Shown piece after piece: positions 51,601 through 60,186 of a DNA stretch of 64,000 nt. Made by a program: the position numbers and the translations under genes. Source of the DNA: Azadirachta indica (taxonomy: Eukaryota > Streptophyta > Magnoliopsida > Sapindales > Meliaceae); contig CM040448.1 of the NCBI GenBank assembly GCA_022749755.1, forward strand, positions 5,888,481 through 5,952,480. The letters run 5' to 3'. The notes beneath the pieces were generated by a model. That model saw only the letters and a list, made by a program, of their open reading frames with translations, had not been told where the DNA came from and did not search any database. The number at the start of each line of letters is the position of its first letter. The stretch's first letter is position 1.

Positions 51601-52786
51601 CGGTATTAGATAACCAATGTAAAGCTAACTCATTCATGTGAAGATTATAAAGAGAATTTGTCAAAAAAGGAAGGGAGGGCGATAAAGATACCAACATTCA
51701 TATCCAGATAACATTGGGACGTAATGTGAATCAATTTAGTGATTATTTGTTATATTTCATTACCATCCGTGAAAGAATTTGTAACTGTTCTTAGACACAA
51801 TAAAATGATCCTTGATACATTAAGAGTACATCAGCTTCGCAAAAATATAAACCATACACATTATACAAGTGCCACAAAAGAAATTTTAAGATGTGTAAGT
51901 CCAGGAAGAAGAAGCAAGCCCACTTTTAGGTTCTCACCGAACTAATTAGTCTGTTTGATTTCAGATTCTCTATCTCTGCCTTGCCTGTACTTTAGTTAGA
52001 CCCCTAAAGTTCAGATATCTTTCAAGCCAAACCCAGCTCAAATACAACGATTTCCAATCCAGGATACTAGAATTTCTTTATGATCTTCATTATCTAACAT
52101 TACATTAATAGTTAAAGATTGGTCGAAACCATCTGTAAACCCAACTAAAGTCTAGCCCCAAAATCTACTCCCATTGAGGGGAAGTGTAAACTCCAATATA
52201 TAGAGAAATCTACTCCCACAATTATATAACTAGATGTACCTTAGTTCAAAAGAAAATTACTAGTTCAAAAGAAACTGAATCGTTAACTTCACAAGAAAAA
52301 TAAAGCAGCAGATAGACAAAAAAAATTTAGAAATTTATATGACTAGATGTACCTTAGTTCTTGCATAACGGAATGTACTTTCCTCAATTTGCTCCACAAT
52401 TTTAGTCACTCGAGTTCGAGCATCAGTATCAGAAGAGGGGATTTTCAAAGAACCCAGTCTATCATAGCAACAACAAATTTTAGAAAAGCGATATTCATTC
52501 AAAACATCATCATCAATTTGAATAACGTTACAAAGAAAGAAGAAAAATTCATACAGAATTAATATAAAAATGATACACATGAAATATGAACTCAGTTTTA
52601 GGCATGATCGAACAGAAACAAAATCAAGAAAACAGATAACTTTCAGTCTAAGAAAAGAAAAGACATTTTGTCGAGGACCGTTCGTCTAACATCAAGTCTA
52701 GCATCTGCCGTGAACCCGGTTCGCCAGTCGTTAGTCTCCTCTCTGCAAGGACCGCTTCTCGCAGTTCCACTACTACTGTTCTCCAT
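45615..52786 (-). CDS. MED15-like Mediator tail subunit, copy 2 (11-exon model)
   Basis: This is a nuclear Mediator tail subunit like copy 1. The exons are 52665-52786, 52353-52458, 51346-51433, 49767-50573, 49267-49325, 48869-48943, 47641-48729, 47022-47345, 46219-46401, 46046-46131 and 45615-45828. All junctions are GT-AG and in phase, giving 1050 codons. The KIX region begins [20 protein letters not shown] and continues into exon 3. Exon 4 is Gln-rich (QQQQQQ run). The C-terminal domain carries [49 protein letters not shown] and [13 protein letters not shown]. The start is the first ATG of exon 1, matched by copy 1. Removing the optional intron 47730-48119 would leave 920 codons. The exon 5 donor (CCG|GTAGAC) differs from copy 1 and is the weakest junction. 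No disabling change is seen. Confidence 0.85.
47730..48119 (-). other. Exitron-like optional intron inside MED15-like copy 2 exon 7
   Basis: The donor is TTCAG|GTATGC (48119) and the acceptor is CCTGTGATAGCAG (ending 47730). The segment is 390 bases, exactly 130 codons, with no stop in frame. The protein stays in frame whether it is kept or removed. The same donor and acceptor sit at homologous positions in copy 1, where removal appears necessary. Confidence 0.55.
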
Positions 52787-53745
52787 TAAAACTCTGCAAC
52801 TGGAAACAAGAACACTGAAAGAACCAAGTACGATGACACAAGGAACTAAAGAACTGTTTCTTAGAAACCGCGTTTAAAGTAAGCTGGATATCCGTCAACT
52901 GTGGACTTTTATGTTATTTTATTTTATGGATTTCCATATATACCCCTGAAGTCAAGTTTCACGGAAAAATGACGCTACTGATTATAACAAATTTATCCTC
53001 AAAAGCTAGGAAGTGACAAAAATCACCCTGAACCTGATTGCTAGCCTGTTCTTTTTGGCACTCCATTAAAGAAAATTACAGAAAACCCCTTCATATGTAA
53101 TAATATACATGGAATATTGTTACTCATCTCTCTTGAGATTTTAATAACTATCACTTTCATAGAAATATTACCTCCATATTATTTACTTCCTCTAATATTA
53201 TAGATGATGACTTTCATTTGACCGTTAACTATAAAGATAAAATCATAAAAAGAATTTCGATTTGTTTTATGCTTTCTGTTTGGACAAAGTAGCCTGTTTA
53301 ATCAATTTCATACGCTAAGTGATAGTGACAAAGTCTTAACGTTTTTGTCAAACTCAAAGTTACTACTCCCAAATGATTTTAAGGAAAAGAAGAATAAAAA
53401 TTAGTTTATTCTTGTGTGTCTCCTCAATTTTTTGGTAAAGCGATAATTTCTCAAATTTTTTTAGAGAGATATACAATAAAAACTCGTTTTTTATTAATTG
53501 TATTAATTTGATATTTTTATGGATTAATATTATTATATCAAATCAATTTACATTTAATAAATTGTATAAGAGTTTATATCCATGACATTTTTTTTATTAA
53601 CAAACGGATATGTAAATTAGAAAGTACAACAATACCATCTAATTATACTCCAAACAAAAACAAGAAAAATGAAAATACAGAAAACAAGAAAACAATCTTG
53701 GGCTAACATAAATCAATAGAAAACCAAAACAACTTAAAATGGAAA
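52787..53745. promoter_or_regulatory. Upstream region of MED15-like copy 2 and spacer to the zinc-finger gene
   Basis: The leader next to the ATG resembles copy 1. The shared 31-base block (with GGATTTCCATATATACCCCT) lies only about 130 bases upstream of this ATG, against about 500 in copy 1. Beyond about 52960 similarity to copy 1 is lost. The rest is AT-rich sequence toward the 3' end of the zinc-finger gene. Confidence 0.4.
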
Positions 53746-54522
53746 CTACAGATTGAGAGACAAGTTAGGCCCCGCAGATTCACCATGCTGATTATTCCCA
53801 GAAAACCCACCTCTCCAAAAGCTTCCCTGGCCTGGAAATGGAGTCTTGCTAGTTGCAGCAGCTTCTGAATTTGGTTGAAAGGCACTTTGAAACGTACCAC
53901 ATGGAGCCACCGTTCGATTGAATCCCATATTTCCCACCGGCTGAACCTGAAACCCACCATTTGGCACCCAGTAATCAGCAGAAGTATTACGATGCATGGG
54001 AAACTGTGGCCTGTTGATAACATGAACTAAAGGATGATAATAATTGTATGGTTTATGAATCATAGAGTGCACTTGAACCCCTAAAGATCCGTCAAAAGAG
54101 CCAGTAATAGGCTGCGGGTAAATTAGTGGACCAGAAACTTGATCGAAACTGACCAAATTATTATTGTTATTATTTTTATCTTTTCTCAGAGCAGCTCTTT
54201 CTTTTTTATGGGCATTTTGGTGGCCACCTAATGCTTGTGAGTTTGAGAACTTCTTGCTGCAATATTTGCAGAGGAAGAGTTTCTTCCCTACTGCTTTATT
54301 TGCATGGCTCCTCATGATCTTTTGCTCGGAGGATTCTGAACCCTTTGATAAATCTGCATCAAGGCTATCCAAGAGATTGAGTTCTGGGTTTGATTTTTGA
54401 TTATCAAACTCATTAACAATATTGGAAAGCCTTAAATCTAGTGAGCAATTATGTAACTCTGAAATGGCTTCTTCTTCTTCTCCAACCTTTCCTTTCATTT
54501 TCTTATCCTCAAACTTCTTCAT
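53746..54522 (-). CDS. Single C2H2 zinc-finger protein with EAR repression motifs
   Basis: This is a likely nuclear DNA-binding transcriptional repressor of the plant one-finger C2H2 class (ZFP4/ZFP7-like group). The 258-residue protein begins MKKFEDKK. It has an EAR-type motif DLRLS near residues 29-33. One zinc finger lies at residues 83-106 (CKYC...[13 protein letters not shown], with Cys85, Cys88, His101 and His105 and the plant QALGGH signature). An Asn run follows. The C-terminus is NLSLNL, a second EAR-type LxLxL motif. EAR motifs recruit TOPLESS-type co-repressors. It is a single exon, as usual for this class. An upstream in-frame Met at 54654 was not used because a TATA-like element (about 54590-54600) lies between it and the chosen start. 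The exact family member cannot be named. Confidence 0.88.
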   Translation of the reverse strand: MKKFEDKKMKGKVGEEEEAISELHNCSLDLRLSNIVNEFDNQKSNPELNLLDSLDADLSKGSESSEQKIMRSHANKAVGKKLFLCKYCSKKFSNSQALGGHQNAHKKERAALRKDKNNNNNNLVSFDQVSGPLIYPQPITGSFDGSLGVQVHSMIHKPYNYYHPLVHVINRPQFPMHRNTSADYWVPNGGFQVQPVGNMGFNRTVAPCGTFQSAFQPNSEAAATSKTPFPGQGSFWRGGFSGNNQHGESAGPNLSLNL

Positions 54523-54584
54523 TCTCAATAAACAAAACTTTTGGTAGATCAACTTCTGATGTAGAGAACACTGAAGGAATATTA

Positions 54585-54602
54585 GATCTCTATATATAGA
54601 TG
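54585..54602 (-). promoter_or_regulatory. Probable TATA box of the zinc-finger gene
   Basis: TCTATATATAGAGAT on the minus strand lies about 65-80 bases upstream of the chosen ATG at 54522. That leaves room for a leader of a few dozen bases and excludes the upstream in-frame Met at 54654. A second TATA-like string lies near 54630. Confidence 0.5.
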
Positions 54603-54659
54603 GAGAGCAAAGTGATGATATTGTACATCTTCTATATATGGAAAGATATCTCATTAGAA

Positions 54660-54989
54660 AGTTATTGCATGTCCTTCAAATGGTAAGCTACTGAAACACA
54701 AACCAAGTTTAATTATATCGTATTATGCTTTTATTTGAATAAATATACATGCATTATTGATAAATTATAAATAAAATGTAGTATAACAAAGAAATAAATT
54801 TTAATTATATATATAAAGAATCAATATGTATTAATATTTCAAAATTCAATAAACTCCGGTTAAGGGATGAAATATCTTAATTTTTCCGAAATTTCGTTAA
54901 AAGAACTTCCGAATAAATTTGTGAATATATCATCTTACAACTCAGATTAGGTCTTATCTATTCAAAGATTTTTTACCTCAAATGTTAGT

Positions 54990-55020
<31 letters not shown>

Positions 55021-55819
55021 AGTAATCTTTCAAACTTGCATATAGAAATTAATGATGAATGGTAGGGTTTTGTTTGTACATTCATTTTAAAGTTTATCTA
55101 GTCAAAGATATGTATAGTAGTGATAGTAATTATAGTACTTTGCCAATGTTTCCATAAAACTACGCTCAAATGCTTGGATAAGAACATAGAAAATCATGTA
55201 GGGTAGTGACAGAATGTTAGTTGATTTAATGTGTAATGGTGTGCCCAAGTTAAACAAATGTATGTAAGGTAGTGGTTCAGGATAGATTGAAATTATTGTG
55301 AATTTTAAAAATAATCTGTTTTTTGTTATGCTATAAAAATAATCAATTTTATAAAGAATCAGTTTAATTAGTGTTTGATAATTTCATTTTTAAAAATGTG
55401 ATGAATTTCAAAAATAGTTTATGCATTTGGTAAATTTTATGTTAAAATATTATAATAATTCTAGCTACCCAAGTAAATAGTAATGAATAAAATTTAATTT
55501 AATTATAAATAAGTGCTTATATATACATACACACACATATTACCTTAAAATAATTTATAGTAAAAAATATATAATTTTTAATTGTATTTTCAAAAAATAA
55601 AAAAAGTAATAAGTAATCAAACAACTCTTTAATACTTAAGGAATTTTACGAACTAGAACAATAGAGTTAGTAAATAATTTTTGTTTTTCATTTAAATTGT
55701 TCGTTAATTAAATATGTCTAGCAAAACTTTATTATTATATAACATAGTTATAATTTTTCTTTATCGAAATAGGGATGTCAAGTCTAAATTAATAAAATCT
55801 ACTCTCACAATTTAAAGGA
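54660..55819. other. AT-rich spacer with TA microsatellite
   Basis: No gene was seen. A (TA)n run of about 29 bases lies at 54993-55021. The rest is AT-rich without a clear element. Confidence 0.5.
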
Positions 55820-56649
55820 AGACTTGAAACATTGAAGAGATGAGATTAAAATCAATTGGAAGTTAGTTTTTATAATTTTAATAATTGATGTATACCTCCT
55901 AATTAATGTGATATAGTTGCTAATCAATGGTCAAAAGTTTGAAGGAATATATTCAAAGAGGAATGTTGTGTTTATTATGTATCATGCCCTAACTTTGCTT
56001 CTCTTTTGGTAATTTGCTTGTAATTAAGTAAGATAATGCTTGAGTACAACTCACTAGCCAATTTGGGGTGGGGGGTTACTAGGTTTATTTATATACAATT
56101 AAAATTTTTTACGAAATAAATGGATAATATTAAAATTTATAGGCAGTTTTTTAAAATTTTCTTCATAAGTCCTAACATCCGTTAGGATTTAGGGCGTATT
56201 TGTCACTTTTTAAAAGTTTAATGAATATTTAGGGCGTATTTAGACTTGAAACATTGAAGAGATGAGATTAAAATCAATTGGAAGTTAGTTTTTATAATTT
56301 TAATAATTGATGTATACCTCCTAATTAATGTGATATAGTTGCTAATCAATGGTCAAAAGTTTGAAGGAATATATTCAAAGAGGAATGTTGTGTTTATTAT
56401 GTATCATGCCCTAACTTTGCTTCTCTTTTGGTAATTTGCTTGTAATTAAGTAAGATAATGCTTGAGTACAACTCACTAGCCAATTTGGGGTGGGGGGTTA
56501 CTAGGTTTATTTATATACAATTAAAATTTTTTACGAAATAAATGGATAATATTAAAATTTATAGGCAGTTTTTTAAAATTTTCTTCATAAGTCCTAACAT
56601 CCGTTAGGATTTAGGGCGTATTTGTCACTTTTTAAAAGTTTAATGAATA
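55820..56649. repeat. Recent tandem duplication, 422-bp period
   Basis: The 407-408 bases from AGACTTGAAACATTGAAGAG (55820) to AAAAGTTTAATGAATA (about 56227) are repeated from 56242 to 56649 with no difference that I could see. Between them sit 15 bases, ATTTAGGGCGTATTT (56227-56241), that also occur at 56187-56201 inside the first copy. No coding frame is kept. It is a very young local duplication. Confidence 0.92.
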
Positions 56650-57824
56650 AATGTCAATTTTCCTCAATAATTTATTCTTACTAAATTTAATATGAGTTAA
56701 TTAAAGATTTTGCTAATGTATCTTATATGTTAAGAAATTAAAAATATAATATGATATATATGGGGATGTGTTTTATAGTTTAAAGAATTAGCATCAATTT
56801 ATTCATGGGGTAATAACATTTTTTTTTTATTTTTTTAAACGACGAATTAAAACATAGTTTTCTCAACAATTTCATTCTCAGCAAAATTTATATAAAATTA
56901 AAAACGAATTAAGAACTAATTTGTTAAAATTATAAAAAATTAACTTAATTTATTATTTTTAAAAAATTTAAGGACGAAAATATTATTACTACATTTCTTA
57001 ATTGACATCATTTTAAAATTAAAACGATATATTTTCTTCGTTTCCATGTTTAACTTTGTAACCTATGTACAGAAGGAATGGACAAATGTCAACACAAGAT
57101 ATATTCAAAATTTATATACCAACTTCTTAAATTTATATGTCAACACAAATCATATACTCAACACATTTATTTCCCAACTTATATTTTTATGTCAACACAC
57201 AACACACTCATTCAACTTACCAAACTTTTTAACCATTATTATTTAATATCTACCATATATTAAAATGAATGTTTGATGAATTTCAAAGTAGAATTTGCTT
57301 TGCTAACTCAGATATTCTTCCATTTATGTATAAATAAAAACTTAACCAGCTACCTTATTTGCAAACCCTATTTAAGTACCTGCTGCCTTTGTCACATTTT
57401 GATTATTTTCTGTAGGATTAATGGTTTCTTTCCTCAATTATTGTTAAAAAGTTAGAGTTTAATGTGCTTCAAGTCTTCCATTATTTTGTATTTATGATTG
57501 AATGTTAAAATTTTACAAGTTTATAAATGATTAAGTAACACTTTTTCGCTATTAAATTGATGAAAAACACGCTATTTAGAATACAAAATTTAGATTAATA
57601 CTTAAACAATGTAATGTTATCATATTTTGATATATTATAATTAGTAGGTGTTCATTTAGTTCAACTTTTCAACTAGTCAAAGAGCTTTTAATATTGAAAA
57701 TTTTTTTTTTTCGTGTTAGTTGATTGCTATTCAAAAAGAAATTTTGGGATTAAAAACTATTGTTTTATTTCTATCAAAAGAAACTCAAATTTTATATTTT
57801 TAGAAATAAAGAAATTTATAACTT
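56650..57824. other. AT-rich spacer
   Basis: No gene was found. A stretch at about 57080-57240 repeats TCAACACA and TTATATRYCAAC words, a loose low-complexity pattern. Short open frames here have no recognisable motif. Confidence 0.45.
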
Positions 57825-58075
57825 TTTTAAAAGATTAAATTTTCTAAAATGTTTTAATCTTATTATAAAAACATTTAAGTTATTTTTTTTATATAATATA
57901 ATCTTATATGGAGATGACAAAATCCTCTACCCGTTTGAAGTCTTATGGGGATCCGTCGCAAATAAAGTAAAATTGAGATAATATAATAAAAAATAAGACA
58001 AAGAATAGGAGGAGATTAATCCTCGTAATGTTAATAAGGTGGAGAATGGTTAGTACTCCTCACCTCTATATATAG
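57825..58075. repeat. Direct repeat flanking the fold-back array, left copy (partial hAT-like element)
   Basis: This stretch (AAAAGATTAAATTTTCTAAA ... GGAGGAGATTAATCCTCGTA) matches 58900-59150. The part from 57910 (GATGACAAAATCC) also belongs to the GGGATGGCAAAATCC element family found at 25223-25768. It is cut off where the TA microsatellite and fold-back units begin. Confidence 0.65.
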
Positions 58076-58099
58076 ATATATATATATATATATATATGA

Positions 58100-58318
58100 G
58101 ATCAGCAGTTTTTTTTTTTTTTTTTTACATAAAATCTTACATCAATTATATACCATTAGATACAGGCACATCCAACGGTTGAGATTGCATCAATCATGTA
58201 ATTAATGCATCCATAATTAGTGCATATATCAGATACAATTTCAATCATTGGATGTGCCTTTATCTAACGGTTTATAATTGATGTAAGATTTTATGTAAAA
58301 AAAAATATATATTGTTGA

Positions 58319-58320
<2 letters not shown>
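58100..58320. mobile_element. Fold-back MITE, unit 1 of 3
   Basis: The terminal inverted repeat runs from GATCAGCAG on the left to GATCAACAATATATAT on the other strand at the right. It continues through ACATAAAATCTTACATCAAT and CATCCAACGGTTGAGATTG-type arms. The arms pair almost end to end around a short centre near 58210. A (TA)n run precedes and follows it. Confidence 0.8.
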
Positions 58321-58362
<42 letters not shown>

Positions 58363-58363
58363 C

Positions 58364-58580
58364 GCAAGATCAATGGCCTCTTTTTTTACATAATTTTTTA
58401 CATCAAATATAAGCCGTTAAATATAAACACATTTAACGATTGAGATTGTATATGACAACATAATTAATTCATAATTAATGTACATATCAGATACAATCTC
58501 AATCATTAGATATGCCTAAATCCAACGATTTATATTTGATGTAAAAAATTATGTAAAAAGAAGGGTCTTTAATCCTGCCC
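58364..58580. mobile_element. Fold-back MITE, unit 2 of 3
   Basis: The left arm GATCAATGGCCTC, poly-T, ACATAATTTTTTACATCAAA is mirrored by TTTGATGTAAAAAATTATGT, poly-A, AGGGTCTTTAATCC at the right. The inner arms carry TTTAACGATTGAGATTGTAT and its counterpart. It is a diverged relative of units 1 and 3 with the same layout. Confidence 0.8.
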
Positions 58581-58582
58581 TC

Positions 58583-58587
<5 letters not shown>

Positions 58588-58615
<28 letters not shown>

Positions 58616-58640
58616 TGGGGGGGTGGGGGGGGGATGGGGG
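58588..58640. repeat. (TG)n run followed by long G tracts
   Basis: A TG run of about 27 bases (58589-58615) is followed by G tracts of 8, 9 and 5 (GGGGGGGGTGGGGGGGGG, AT, GGGGG) between fold-back units 2 and 3. Such tracts can form a G-quadruplex. They are striking in AT-rich surroundings. Confidence 0.85.
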
Positions 58641-58872
58641 CAAGATCAATAGACTTTTTACTTTATACAAAATCTTACGTCAATAATAAACTATTAGATA
58701 TAAACACATCCAACGGTTGATATTGCATCTGACCATATAATTAATACATAATTAATACATGCATAATTAATACATATGTCAGATGCAATCTCAACCGTTG
58801 GATGTGCTGATATCCAACGATCTATAATTAATATAAAATTTTGTATTAAAAAAAAGGAAGTTGATCATATCC
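58640..58872. mobile_element. Fold-back MITE, unit 3 of 3
   Basis: The left arm CAAGATCAATAGACTTTTTA and ACATCCAACGGTTGATATTG is mirrored by CAATCTCAACCGTTGGATGT and the end GAAGTTGATCATATCCC. The centre has ATAATTAATACAT repeats. It belongs to the same family as units 1 and 2. Confidence 0.8.
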
Positions 58873-58899
58873 CTATATATATATAATATATATATATTA

Positions 58900-59503
58900 A
58901 AAGGTTAAATTTTCTGAAATATTTTAATTTTATTATAAAAACTTTTAAGTTATTTTCTTATAATATAATCTTGTATAGGGATAGCAAAATTCCCTAAAAG
59001 TTCAAAGTCTTATAGTTATTCATCTCAAATGAAATAAAATTGAAAGATATAATAGAAAATAAGATAAAGAATAAGAGGAGATTAATCCTCATAAAGTTAA
59101 TAAAGTGGGGAACCGTTTAGTATTCCTTACCCATCCTCGTCTCATTTCCCATATATACATACATATAATATTATAATATATTATTTTTAAAATAAATATA
59201 TATATGTACAAATAATATTTAATTAAAAAAATTATAATTCATAATTTTTTATCTTATCAAATAATGAACTTTATATTTTTAATATAAATATTACGTACCA
59301 ATAACATCATAATATATTAATTACATTTTTATTTAATATTTAATATAAATAAATATGAAAATGTAAAAAAAATAAATAGAGATTAAAAAATTCATTCCCC
59401 GTATCAAAATTATCTATCTTGTCGTATTAAATTTTATTGGAAGATAAAGCGAAAAATGAGAATCAAAATTAAAACAGGATAGAGAGCGACAAATGCCTCC
59501 TTT
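58900..59503. mobile_element. hAT-like non-autonomous element, second copy, with duplicated flank
   Basis: From about 58979 (GGATAGCAAAATTCC) to about 59503 the sequence matches, in opposite orientation, the element at 25223-25768. Both share GAGGAGATTAATCCTCAT, a GGGGAACxGTTTAGTATTCC-like piece and GAGAATCAAAATTAAAA. The far end lacks the clean terminal repeat. Bases 58900-58978 repeat the flank seen at 57825-57909, so duplication included sequence outside the element. Confidence 0.6.
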
Positions 59504-60186
59504 AAAATGATTGTATAATATTTATTCAAAGTTTTTTGTAATAACTAAATAATAAATAACTTTTTGTTAAAAGTTTTAGTTGTAAAACTCTACTTATAAA
59601 ATTTTATTTAAAAAAGTATATTTAAAAAACTATACCAAAACAAACCTTAATTTTAAGAAACACTAATCATATTCATAAACTTTTAAATAGAGGTCTAACA
59701 AAACCTACTTGTAAATCTTATAGCGCTAAGCTTATACTTAAATCTAAGTGTAGAATCTATTTAGTACCTATTTACTGTAAGTTTTCTATAAACAGAAAGA
59801 TTGTTTTTAATATCAAGAAGCTCTTTTAAATTTCTTTTTTGTTGTTATTACTAAAGTATTCTTTCAAAACTCTATTCGTCACTGTTAACTTCTACTTGAC
59901 TTTGAAAGTAAAGTCGAAAAAAAATTTGGTAAACAATTTTTATTGCGTACCATGCCTGTTTTTCACCTTAATTTCAATAAATGAATAAATTTACAAGTTT
60001 TAACTTTAAGGTCTCCCCCAAAGTGAAGAAATTAAATAATACAAGAAAGAACTAATAACACATGAAGCAGATTAGACAAATATGCATAACCTGCTGTATC
60101 ATTTGATTCACTTCCCTCATTAACATCAGTTTACAATGAAAACTTGCAATCAGATAAGAAAACACTGGAAATCTGACCAGCAGAAC
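59504..60186. other. Spacer downstream of the kinase-PP2C gene
   Basis: AT-rich sequence with no gene. The last 200 bases before 60187 are probably the 3' untranslated region of the minus-strand kinase-PP2C gene. Confidence 0.4.

Noticed and set aside
54523..54654. 44-residue N-terminal extension of the zinc-finger protein
   Set aside because: A TATA-like element at about 54590 lies inside it, the extra residues have no conserved pattern, and the Met at 54522 gives a usual length for the class.
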